Shown: piece after piece, positions 24,750 through 35,262 of the stretch
Position numbering within the stretch: the first letter of the stretch is position 1
Layout: each line of letters begins with the position of its first letter
The notes under the pieces: generated by a model
Seen by the model: only the letters and a program-made list of their open reading frames with translations
Databases searched by the model: none
Told to the model about the DNA's origin: nothing
Source of the DNA: Loripinus fragilis
Lineage: Eukaryota; Mollusca; Bivalvia; Lucinida; Lucinidae
Direction: 5' to 3'
Assembly: GCA_964019695.1 (NCBI GenBank)
Contig: OZ026517.1
Span: 71,196,665-71,260,664, forward strand
Length of the DNA stretch: 64,000 nucleotides
Program-made: the position numbers and the translations under genes

Positions 24750-26035
24750 AGGTGGCAGCAAAACTGCCACCTCTTATAATATGAACTAACACTTATTTTT
24801 GTGCAATAAACAATCTGCGGTAAAACATTTTCCAGTGATGAGTCCTTAACATTTCTACTTGCAGTTAGGTGGCAGCTGAACTGCCACCCCTTATAGTTTA
24901 AACTTACACTTATTTTTGCGCAATAAACAATCTGCGATAAAACACTTTCCTATGACAATTCCTTAATATTTCTATCTGTAATATGGTGGCAGCTGAACTG
25001 CCACCCCATATGGTATAAACTTACACTTATTTTTGTGCAATAAACATTCTGCGGTAAAACATTTTCCAGTAATAAGTCCTGAACATTTCTACCTGTAGTT
25101 AGGTGGCAGCTGAACTGCCACTGCTTATGGTATAAACTTACACTTATTTTATGCAATAAACAATCTGCGGTAAAACATTTTCCAGTGATAAGTCCTGAAT
25201 TTTTCTACCTGTTGTTAGGTGGCAGCTGAACTGCCACCCCTTATAGTATAAACTTACACTTATTTTTGTGCAATAAACAATATGCGGTAAAACATTTTCC
25301 AATGATAATTCCTTAACTTTTATACCAGTAGTTAGGTAGCAGCTGAATTGCCACCCCTTATGGTATAAACTTACAGTTAAATAGCATACATTTCAGAATT
25401 TGGTGACAGCAGAACTGCAACTGATCCTTGTGTAACTTTACAATTGCTTTAAAAGCTATGTTTTATTCGATTGTCACGATCTATATTACAGCAACAACAA
25501 TAACAGGTAGAAATGTTATGGATTTAACACTTGGATTTTTTCATCTCATATTATACCAAACGGGATGGCAGTTCAGCTGCCACCTTATAACCTGTAGAAC
25601 TGTTAAGGATTTATCGCCTGAAATTATTTACCTCATATTGTTTTAGTATAGAAATAAGTGGAAGTTTATACCAAATGGGATGGCAGTTCAGCTGCCACCT
25701 AATAACCTGTAGAAATGTTAAGGATATATCGCCTGAAAATGTTTACCTCGTATTGTTTTAGTATAAAAATAAGTGGAAGTTTATACCAAATGCGATGGCA
25801 GTTCAGCTGCCACCTAATAACAGGTAGAATCTTTAAGGATTTATAACCAGATAATGTTTTAACTCGTATTGTTTTAGTACGGTAATAGTTGTAAGTTTAT
25901 ACCAATAAGGTAGGCAGTTCAGCTGCCACCTAATAAAAGGTAGAAATGTAAAGGATTTATCACCGCTAAATGTTTAACCTCGTATTGTTTCAGTACAAAT
26001 ATATCTGTTATTAGGTAGCAGCTGAACTGCCATCC
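24750..26035. repeat. 117-bp tandem array with a hairpin per unit and a strand switch
   Basis: Forward units place the hairpin GGTGGCAG-CTGAA-CTGCCACC at 24750, 24867, 24984, 25101, 25217 and 25333, a spacing of 116-117 bp. From 25563 the units run in the opposite orientation (25563, 25679, 25794, 25910), then one forward hairpin follows at 26012. Between hairpins the repeat contains ACACTTATTTTTGTGCAATA and TGCGGTAAAACATTTTCC. No coding frame follows the array. Confidence 0.95.
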
Positions 26036-26145
26036 CTTTTGGTATAAACTTACACTTATTTTCGTACTAAAGCTGAGACATCTCTACCTGTTATTGTTGT
26101 TGCTGTGATCTATATTGTGACAATGGAATAAAACATAGCTTTTAT
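25447..26145. repeat. Inverted repeat enclosing the reversed hairpin units
   Basis: 25447-25510 (AAAGCTATGTTTTATTC to CAACAACAATAACAGG) is the reverse complement of about 26085-26145, with few mismatches. It brackets the reversed half of the 117-bp array, so this block probably inverted or inserted as one unit. Confidence 0.88.
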
Positions 26146-26149
26146 ACCA

Positions 26150-27080
26150 ATTTATTAATGCGATAAGCATTATAACTTCCAGTTTCCCAGGGAGCACACT
26201 GTATAAACAATTAATCTTGCAGTTTTGAAGAGCAGTTGACATTAAATAAATAGTTGCTGCTGTGGAGATGGATTTAATGTTAATTGACTTACTAGAATCT
26301 AGTAAGGCAATTGGTCTCTGTCCTATGGGTAAGTAAAATGACATTCGTTTTTATCAGTTACCTCTCATACCAACTGCATTTTTGCACGTTGATCTGATAA
26401 ACGTTGCCTATCTCACAGCATGTGCCTTTATCAGGTCATCATGGCATTGCACTTTTTGAATGACGGCGTCAATGACATTGAATCAACACGAAACACGACA
26501 CTTACGTCATAGTCGCTCGTTAGAAGTGTGAACCAACTGAAAAATAGAATACCAGGTTCGCGTCGTTTGATATGAAATTTACCAGACACGGCTTCGAGAA
26601 CGCATGTTGAATCGCTCGGCAAGCATTGCCTGGTAAACTTGATGTCGCAGACACATAATATATCTAGATAAGACAATATCAAGGAATAATCTCTCTCAAT
26701 TTGTCGTTTTGCATTTGCATTCCTGTAACATCATATAATAGTCAAAGTGGTCCAGCCAAACAAGAGGTAAATACATGTTACTAATTGCTAACTAAACCGT
26801 TTTCTTTTAGCCAATGATTTTAGCGTACATTATAGGGTGTTCCTATAAAATATTTTTGCAAAATAATTAGAGTATGCTTGTTATAATTGTAAGTGTAGAT
26901 AGGCAGATTCGCCTTTTTGCGAAATAAACCATCCTACCTTTTCTTAAATCCGCCTGTTTTGTTCTACTTTGAGAACCTTCAACTGAAGATGCGTTACTTT
27001 TTCTCTTATTTTACAATGAGCGTATTATTATTTACGATTAGCAATTTTCCCAACTTACAGCCCATCTGCGATATGTAATA
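26150..27080. other. No gene seen
   Basis: Open frames on the - strand (26084-26344 and 26431-26682) show no recognisable protein or splice context. Confidence 0.5.
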
Positions 27081-27227
27081 TATGAGTAAGTTATATAGCT
27101 ATTGGCAATTTTCCAACCTCAGTGCAAATATTGCACATTTTAAGCGTCGCAATCTATATTTAACGACATCTAATACGAAGGCATCTGTGGGGACAAGCTT
27201 TACAAAATGCGAAATTATCGCTGGTAT

Positions 27228-27547
27228 AGCCTGCCAACATATTGACCTTAAACTGATTATTTTTCGCCAAAATCTTCGTGATATTTGCGCGTTTTCGTTA
27301 AGTATTCCGACCTTGGTCATGCTTTTGATAAGTAAAAGTTATAACATGGGTTGTCCGCCTGTACGTGGAGATAAACCACGAGCTTTAGCCTGCCAACATA
27401 TTGACCTTAGACTGATTATTTTTCGCCAAAATCTTCGTGATATTTGCGCGTTTTCGTGAAGTATTCCGACCTTGGTCATGCTTTTACCAGGAATATGAAG
27501 ATAAGTAAAAGTTATAACATGGGTTGTCCGCCTGTACGTGGAGATAA
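27228..27547. repeat. 159-bp tandem duplication
   Basis: 27228-27386 is repeated from 27387 with near identity (AGCCTGCCAACATATTGACC to GTACGTGGAGATAA). The second copy has about 14 extra bases (near 27487) and is interrupted at TAA 27545-27547 by the element that follows; its end resumes at 29165. Confidence 0.93.
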
Positions 27548-29161
27548 ACTGTCCCTGTCCCGGTTTAAGGTGCCGGTTCACCCCGGTTTGATGATCCGGG
27601 ATGAACCGTGATGAACCGTGTCACAACCATGGCGGCACCGTGGACAACCTTGGAGATCCGGGATGAACCGTGTTAAACCGGCTCATGTCCCCGGTTGTTT
27701 TAAAATGTTTAAAACAACCGGGACTCACCGGGAGTAACCGGGAAGGCTGTCAAATACCGTGATAAACCGGGAAGACGCCAGGAGCAACCGTGTCTCCACC
27801 GGGACGGCGTCAGGGCGACACCGGCGTAATCCGGGAACATCCGTGTCTCCACCGTGATAAACCGTGCGGTTCCACTGCCTATGTATATGTAATAAAATGC
27901 AAAATAAAAATGAAAAGTCACTCCTGCTGCACCTACAATGAAAGTGGATTCATCCAAATGATAAGGATGGGAAAGTCCATTCGTCACAAGTTGGTTAAAT
28001 TGTCAGCAGTATAAATGTGCTCATTTACAAAGCTTATGAATAAATGCACTTATAGTTACTGAAGAGTCAAGCATATATGAGCCACGACATGAGATCTCCA
28101 ACAATGTGGTAGTTGCCATTAGCAAAGCATCAGATCAGCCTGCGCCTAGGCGCAGTCTGATCAGAGCCTTTGCTAGTCGCTTGATTATTCTATAACTGTT
28201 AAGCTACTGACCGAACAACTTTACAGCTTAATTGGGGACTGAACAGGCTTGTCTGAGTCTACACTTCTCAAAATATCACATTGTTGGAAATCACATGCCC
28301 CGCTCAAAGTGTTTATATATTTTTTCGAAAAAGCAAGACGATCTGGGCCTAGAATTTCAATGTATCCTTAAAGTTAAGGAGTACTTAAGTTAAGTATTGA
28401 ATTTCAAGGATGCGAAAAATAACGTTTCCAAACTGATTAAAACCAAAATAGTTTCATTTTTTTCTGTAGATCTCAATAATATCTTTGACCATGAGTACTG
28501 CATCGGTCTTGGCAATTTATTAAGCATTTAATGTACATGTTGAAGTATCAATACTTAAATTAAGTCTTCCTTAACTTTAAGGAGGCATTGTAATTCTGAG
28601 CCCAGATCAACAACATTTAAACCTTGTCGTAAGAAAACAGGTCTGCTTCTGCTTATTTGTCATGCAAATGAGCTGCGAGGTTACTAGGCAATTTTGCTTT
28701 CGCTACACAGATCATGATTCCTCTAGTAACTCGTATATGGCTGTGCAGTCCAATTTGTGTCATAACTGTTATGCGATAGAGACAGAAGAAAACTGATGTT
28801 ACTCCACGTTTTTATCCTGGTTTTATAGAGTAGAGTAGCACCGGGACGCAACCGTGGCCCTACCGGCATGTAACCGTGGCGCAACCGGCAGTTACCGGGA
28901 CATCACCGTAAACAACCTGGGTAACACCGGGGTATACCGGCACGAACCGTGGCTCCACCGTGCTGCACCGTAAGTGCTCCGTGGTGAACCGGGGATCAAC
29001 CGACGTCTTGCTTTCTCGAGAACCGGGGCTATACCGGGGTAACGTCGGCACAGTGAGAACGCAATTTATTTTTTATGAAATGTGTCCCGGTGCATCACGG
29101 TATACCGGCTGTCCTGCATCGGGATGAACCGTGGCTACACCGGCAAAATGAGAATGGGGCT
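27548..29161. mobile_element. Harbinger-like element 1, ACCGTG/ACCGGG word-rich
   Basis: A 1,614-bp insertion flanked by TAA on both sides (27545-27547 and 29162-29164). The uninterrupted site is preserved in the neighbouring tandem copy at 27361-27390, which fixes both ends. Both subterminal regions (27550-27870 and 28830-29150) are dense in ACCGTG, ACCGGG and ACCGGC words in both orientations. The end CCCCATTCTCA is related to the ends of elements 2 and 3. No transposase; a 3-bp TWA target duplication is a PIF/Harbinger trait, so the class is inferred. Confidence 0.85.
28079..28306 (+). mobile_element. MITE-A copy 3
   Basis: Ends GCCACGACATGAGATC and ATCACATGCCCCGCTCA, with GCGCAGTCTGATCAGAGCC inside. 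It lies within Harbinger-like element 1 (27548-29161), so it inserted there later. Confidence 0.87.
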
Positions 29162-29181
29162 TAAACCACGAGCTTTAGCGA

Positions 29182-30950
29182 GGGGATTATCTTACGTACA
29201 GGTGGACAAACATGGAAATTTATATTTTATGCCACCTACATCAGTGTGGACCTTGCACATCACGAGATAGTTCATGCTAAAGTTGGTAAAGGTGTTAAAA
29301 TGTCAATTCATTAACGCAGATGGATTATAGCCTAGTGGTTTGGTGCCAAAATACAGATAAAGCATACTTGCACCGAAACGTGGAAAACCTCCTTTTAACA
29401 ACCATGCAACTACCAGCTTAGCAAAAGCATAGTTCATGAAATCAAAGTTGATGATGAAGCTGTAATGTTAATATAATCAATTCGCTATATAGTGACAGGT
29501 ATGTTAATACTGATTGAGTTTGAGATATTTAAAAGAGGCAAAGCCAATTGACATGACACTTGTTTAGTGTATATTTCATAATAGGTTTCCTTAATTTAAG
29601 TAACATATGTTGCTGGTAGACATTGGAATTGGCTCATTTAGGTAATTCCAATGCGCACCTACGGCATATGTCATTCAATAAATTAGATTTTAGCACCATA
29701 CTCTTTTTTTCACAACTTTCTCAACCACTTTTAATGCTTCAGTGTAATGTGCATGTAAAAATGAACAAGTTTTTGTGTATTTTAGCGTGCACATGGATGA
29801 CAATAATAGATAGCCAATTTAAAAGTATGACAGCTTGTCTTTAGATGTTTCATTGCCATGAAATGCTAAATTGATGGTTGCCTGGTTGTATATAATTGTC
29901 AAAGGACCTCGGACATTCTTAATGAAGGATTGCCCATAAAAATGGCCATATTTTTTTCAAAGAAAACGAAAGACGATAGTTTTTCCATCAAAAAGAAAGT
30001 AGGTTCAACTCTCGAATTATCCACAAAAGTGTTTTGCTCATTGGACAAGTACCTATTTAAAAATATGGGTTGAAACCCTGTTTTTGCTATTAAACATATA
30101 GAAAATAGAAAAAGTTTTACTGAAGTGCTTTCCCCCCGTGACCAAAATTATCCGTTTGCATACTGTTGTAGTTTTACATTTCACACATCAAATAAAAACG
30201 ACATAATTGGTCACGAGGGGGGGGGGGGGAGATGTCAAAATGCTCAAAAACAATTTATTATAACAACTTATCCGGGACTTATTTTGTAGGTTAATATAAA
30301 TTTACAATGGCATGTATCAGGGCTTTAGTTATGATTGCATACCAAGGTATTAATTGTCTTATTTCTCAACCAAACCATATGTTGTGGGTCTTCAAAAGAA
30401 CCATCGCAATGAGACGGTTCTTTTAAGCACCAAATTATAGGTTAAATCTGACGATTTAAAAAATATTTATAACTTTAAGCTCAAAAATTGTGTTTATCTA
30501 GACTATGACTTATACAGTATGAAGGTATGATACGTCAAACTGGCTGCACTCATATACAACAGTTAATTGTCAAAAGTTATGGAGAGCACACTTATTTATA
30601 AGAAACTATGAAATCTTCTCAACCTGAATTTTATGCAAATGCATCACTTTCGTCGCAAGTTTATGCCCCAAACATTATATTTCCATGTATTTAGGTGAAT
30701 ATCGTTTCTGTGAAAAAAGATTTGGTCACAAATATACCCCCACCCCCTAAACCCTAATGTCCTGGCATATTCATGCAATATTATCAAACCATTTTTACTT
30801 TGCTAGGTACACTTAATGTCAGGGTTTTATTTAAGCACAAAAATATAGTTTTCAAATATGCATTATCCGAGCAACAGGCTGTCAAATTTTGGGCAGATTG
30901 AATAGGAGACTGTCTGAGGTCCTTGCATTCTTTTGTATAGGTTATAGATC
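29182..30950. other. No gene; short inverted repeats
   Basis: TTTCCCCCCGTGACCAA (near 30130) and TTGGTCACGAGGGGGGG (near 30205) are inverted copies about 75 bp apart. An AGAACC palindrome lies at 30394-30424. Confidence 0.55.
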
Positions 30951-31259
30951 ATATATTATAAATTATAAATAAATTAAGTGGAAACGAGCGCAGCGAGTGA
31001 ACCACTTAATTTTTTTATAGTTTACTACGCTCCTTCCTGTGCTTTACAGCCAATCAGTTTGCACAGAAATTCAAATTTTTGGCCAACTTAATCACATATT
31101 TTGTCAATATTTGTAATATCTATTAAGTAAATCATTAAGTAAATCCGTGAAGTGGTCAATGCGACCATTTCTAACAGCGCAGTTATGTAAAAGTGGAGAA
31201 AACTATAAGTAGGTCATAGATCATATATCATTAATCAAAACACTACAAATTGGGCATCA

Positions 31260-31918
31260 AAACTTAAGTACTTGTCATCAACACTGGAATTTTATGAGGT
31301 ATGGTTGAATCAGGGCGTAGGAAATAAAAATGTTTTTCTACCGGAAGTAAAAGTGAGGCTACATGATAAATTTGTACAAAATTGGAATACTAGATTTAAT
31401 GAATCCTCTAGAGCAAAATTTTATTCATTTTTTTCTGAGTTAGAGCATCAACTTTATTTGGAAGTAGTTAAGGTTAAAAAATATAGAATAGCTATGAGTA
31501 AATTAAGAGTATCATCTCATCGGTTAGAAATCGAAGTTGAACGGCGGTAAAGAAAATGATTTAGATGTCAAAAAGTGGGAGATGAATTCCATTTCTTATT
31601 TGACTGTGAGTTATACTCAGATTTAAGGCACAGATATTTAAAAATATACTTTTGGAACAGGCCCAATATCCTAAAATTGAAAGAATTGATGTCTTCTCAA
31701 AATAAGAAAATTATATGTAGCTTGGCAATATTTATTCAGAAGGCATTTGATATGAGGGCAATAGGATACAGTAATATATAATTCAGATGTTCATTTATTC
31801 TTACAAAATAATATTTATGCAAGGCCAAATCAGTGTCAGTTATCCAAATGGATCATTGTCACTGGTGGGGCCTGGTTTAAAGGCATGTTTTAGCCTATTT
31901 TGGTGTATGTTTCCCATT

Positions 31919-31960
<42 letters not shown>

Positions 31961-33045
31961 ATTTTGTTCAAACAAAAATATAGTAAAAAAAGCAAAGATC
32001 AATTGTATTTTTCATAGATATTAATTAAAACTCAAGGATGAAAATCAGTGGGAGGCTGGTCTAGATGAGTAGTCTCCAATAGACTAGCTACTAGTCTGAT
32101 ATCATATTCTTTTTTATAAATGATAATTTCATTTTGAAATAATAATTTCTTTAATCTCCCTCTTTCCTCTCTGATAGCAATATTTGTGATTAGGTGTGGA
32201 TATCATGATGTCAAAGAGAGAAAGAGATGAGACTGGCTAAGGAAAGCTATATAAAATTAATTTATAATGAATGAAACGTATTTAGTAAAATTGACAAACA
32301 CATCAAGGTCTAGGAGCTAGACTAAGTCTCCAACTGATCTTCATTTGATGATAGTCATGCTGCATGAGCAGATAATTTGACACAGCGATAAACATAGTGA
32401 GCGATATATCGTATATTGTGAACTGTGTTGAGAGTGTTTTGTTCTTAACTTTATTTTACTAAGATATTGTAAGAAACTTTTTCTTTTTATTTTGCTAAGA
32501 TACTTTTTTCTGTAGCACGTATCTCAGTATGCTGTACCTATTTCCTTTTCTATCGAGAAGGGAGATAGGCAAAGCATCTGTGTAACATGCGGAAAGAATT
32601 AGCGCAAAATCGCATAAGGAACACACCGCCGGCTGTGTTAATATTTGGTTAAAGAAAGCGTTTATCGTTTTAGCTGGAGCTATCTGTGTAACCCTAAATT
32701 TAAAAATACTGGGAAATCACCGGTTATTTTTCTCAAATGAAAGTGGGTCAATATTTGGCGTAGTCTTTCATAGAAAAGAGATGTAAAACGGGAACCAGTC
32801 AGTAAATATACGTCATACGGTCAGACCACAATATTTTTAGACCCACGAGAAAAATATTACGCGTCATGAATGGGGATACACATTGATACCTGTGTACTAT
32901 TGTCTACTACGGAATGTGAGTTCATCAATTAGAACGTAAATATACCTTGCAAATATAATGTGAATGAATATTGTAATCATTACTGATGAGCATGTATACT
33001 GCTTAAAGTAAATAAACTTATCTATCTAAATAAACTTATCTATCA
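31260..33045 (+). mobile_element. LINE 3' end (reverse transcriptase C-terminus)
   Basis: 31272-31550 and, after a frame break, 31575-31781 encode the C-terminal region of a LINE polyprotein: SRAKFYSFFSELEHQLYL, YRIAMSKLRVSSHRLEIE, then a zinc-knuckle-like tail with GDEFHFLFDC. The pattern SSHRLEIE...GDEFHFLF is common in LINE proteins of molluscs. A non-coding tail follows to repeated TAAACTTATCTATC at 33008-33045, a likely 3' terminus. Confidence 0.8.
31921..31959. repeat. (GT)n microsatellite
   Basis: About 19 GT units in the LINE 3' region. Confidence 0.97.
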
Positions 33046-33369
33046 TATATTACAATTATAAAGGAATTAAGTGGATCACTCGCTGCACTCGTTCCCACTT
33101 AATAATTACTTCATAATTGTAATATATGATAAATAACCTATACTTCTAATTGTTATACATGATCTATGACCTACTTATAGTTTTCTCCTCCACTCCCATT
33201 GAAAATATCTGCATTGACCACTTTACGGATTTACTTCAGGAATTCGCTTAATAGACATTACACATATTGACAAAATATGTGATTAAGTTGGCCAAAACTT
33301 AAAATTTCTGTGCAAACAGATGGTTGTGAAGCACAGGAAGGGGTGGAGTAAACTATAATAAGTTAAGAT

Positions 33370-34070
33370 TATTCTAGCTGTACATCTTTCATTTGCATTA
33401 AGCCGATTTTGTATTCATTATTCTCTGAGTTTCCTCACTCTTGCAAACAGTGTGGAAACATATTAGAACCGACGTTTTGATCTGGATAGAGACCGTTGAC
33501 ACTCTGATAGTGTTCCTGAAAGAGGGTTTTGTAAAAGTTAATTTTGAAAAATAGTCAGCAGATGACAGCAAACGTATAAAAATATCTAGCGTGCATAGAG
33601 ATTTATTGAAAATATTCAAAGTGCCACGTGTTTTTTTTTTTTTGATAAACGTATGCCAGATCGAAATAAACATATCCATAATCAAGAAAAAAAGACAATC
33701 AAAGCAACAATTTAAAAAGAAAAAAAAGCACGCTTTTACAAAGATTCTCGAAGATTGCAGGAAAGGTCATTGAATATTCATATGTCTCAAGTCAATGTTG
33801 ACGAATACTAATATGTTTTAAATCTGAAAGCTGGGGCGTTAGCCTGTAATAAACTGTTAGATATGTTACTATATCAAATAAAAAAAAAAGGTAAAATGAA
33901 AGTTAGCCTGCAGAAAGAGCTAATTACTTGACTTATTCATGTAGTCTGCATACTGGATGCCTTTCCAGCATAAATAAGCTTTTTTCAACAAAAATTACGG
34001 CTTCCTACGGTGTTATTTGCGTTACATAGATAAAATACTTTTGGAAAGCGGTAATTGCAAATAACACCAT
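33370..34070. other. AT-rich DNA, no gene
   Basis: Only short open frames with poly-Lys or poly-Phe content from A/T runs. Nothing supported. Confidence 0.5.
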
Positions 34071-34079
34071 TTACTGCAA

Positions 34080-34210
34080 CAGTTTTTGCTTTGCTTAATT
34101 TGTCTTCCTGGTGTCTTGTGATGGTTGAGCGGCTCTTCCTCGTGGTGCAACGGGGTTGTCTGCAGTTTGTGATTGTGATATTTCCTGATCATACTCACTT
34201 ACTATTTTTA
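34080..34210 (+). repeat. Dispersed repeat C
   Basis: Contains CTTCCTGGTGTCTTGTGATG and TTTCCTGATCATACTCACTT, shared with 42415-42520 and 61620-61735. Probably a SINE 3' body; no promoter boxes seen in this copy. Confidence 0.75.
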
Positions 34211-34620
34211 AAAGGTTTCAGATCTTGTTTTACTTACATACTCATTTGACTTATAGAAAAAATAAAGTTGGGTTTTCTATCTTAAATATTGTGTCTTAAA
34301 TTAGGTATTAAACAACCATACCTACAATGTTTAGGGGCCAACCATTTAAGTAAAAAACTATGAGAAAATGTTTGTAGCTGATGGATATCTTACAGTTTTG
34401 GAACAATCTTGCCTTGCTGATATGACAAAGAATCATAGATTTGCAAGTTTGTCATCAAGTTTCAAAGATCAGAGGGTTTATTAAAGGATGTAACGTATGC
34501 AACATGGCAGAAAAAGCAAGTACATGGTCTTGACCTAAGAAATAATATTTCAGAAAAATGAATATTTGTCACATGTATACCTATAAACCTCTAGCCATTG
34601 GTGCCTAAATCTTAGAAATA

Positions 34621-34857
34621 AGCCAGTGCATGAGATTTCCAACAATGTGGCATTTTGACATTTGTAGACTCGGACGAGCCTTTGCAGCCTCCCTTTAAGC
34701 TTAAAAACTCCAAATGGTGTTCAGTCAATAGCTTAACAATCATAGAATACTCAAACGACAGGCAAAGGCTCTGATCAGACTGCGCGTATGCGCAGGCTGA
34801 TCTGAGGCTTTGCTGGTCGCACATACCAACTTGTTGGAAATCTCATGCACTGGCTCA
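34621..34857 (-). mobile_element. MITE-A copy 4
   Basis: Inverted orientation relative to the others: the interior reads CTGATCAGACTGCGCG. Both ends keep GTGCATGAGATTTCCAAC and its complement. Confidence 0.88.
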
Positions 34858-35040
34858 AATTATATTCATTACTGATAATCAAGTCCATGGACTTTTTCCA
34901 AGATGTTAAGAATAAAAGTGTTTTTCAAATATTTCCTAATACGTATAATGCTAAAATATAATGAGACACAAAGTGAATAGATTGTTTCACATATTAACAA
35001 GGTCGACACTTTTATAAAGATTGCTGTTAAATGTAGATAT

Positions 35041-35259
35041 TTAAAACCAATCCTCATCCAAGTCATCCTCATATACATTGTCTATCATTATGTCTGCTTC
35101 TGTAGCAAAATCATCATCCCCCTTCCTGCACTTAGTAGAATCATCACACAGTAAAGAGACTGCATATTGAGAAAGATCCTCTTCATGCCACCTAGGAATT
35201 TGGCAGACATATCCTATCTTGAAGAACAGTCCAGTTGTGTCGAATAAGGGACGATTGCA
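35041..35259 (-). CDS. Putative last exon of unrecognised gene (5' incomplete)
   Basis: On the - strand an acceptor (CTATTAACAG) is followed by 72 codons and a TAA stop at 35043-35041, phase 0. The protein starts CNRPLFDTTGLFFKIGYVC, continues QIPRWHEEDLSQYAVSLLC and ends in a strongly acidic tail finishing DDLDEDWF. The composition (Trp, Cys, amphipathic blocks, acidic end) and the exact start of the open frame at an acceptor look like real coding DNA. I do not recognise the family. Upstream exons should lie at higher coordinates; none could be fixed between here and the IAP start. A transposon-derived origin is possible. Confidence 0.5.
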   Translation of the reverse strand, partial: CNRPLFDTTGLFFKIGYVCQIPRWHEEDLSQYAVSLLCDDSTKCRKGDDDFATEADIMIDNVYEDDLDEDWF

Positions 35260-35262
35260 CTG

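Larger units (their letters stand above)
30966..33362. mobile_element. Long inverted-repeat element containing a LINE end
   Basis: The arm 31014-31245 (CTTCCTGTGCTTTACAGCC, CCAACTTAATCACATATTTT, AAACTATAAGTAGGTCATAG) returns inverted and diverged at 33155-33362. A box with CGAGCGCAGCGAGTG beside AATTAAGTGG folds back on itself at both 30966-31010 and 33062-33110. Between the arms lies a LINE 3' end. Class not determined. Confidence 0.75.

Noticed and set aside
24750..26035. CRISPR-like regular spacing of palindromic repeats
   Set aside because: The sequence between hairpins is itself repeated, so there are no unique spacers, and the DNA is eukaryotic.
27082..27459. 125-codon open frame
   Set aside because: It runs across the 159-bp tandem duplication and repeats itself; no splice or protein family supports it.
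31272..31781. Two open frames as a host gene
   Set aside because: LINE C-terminal pattern with a frame break and a LINE-like 3' tail.
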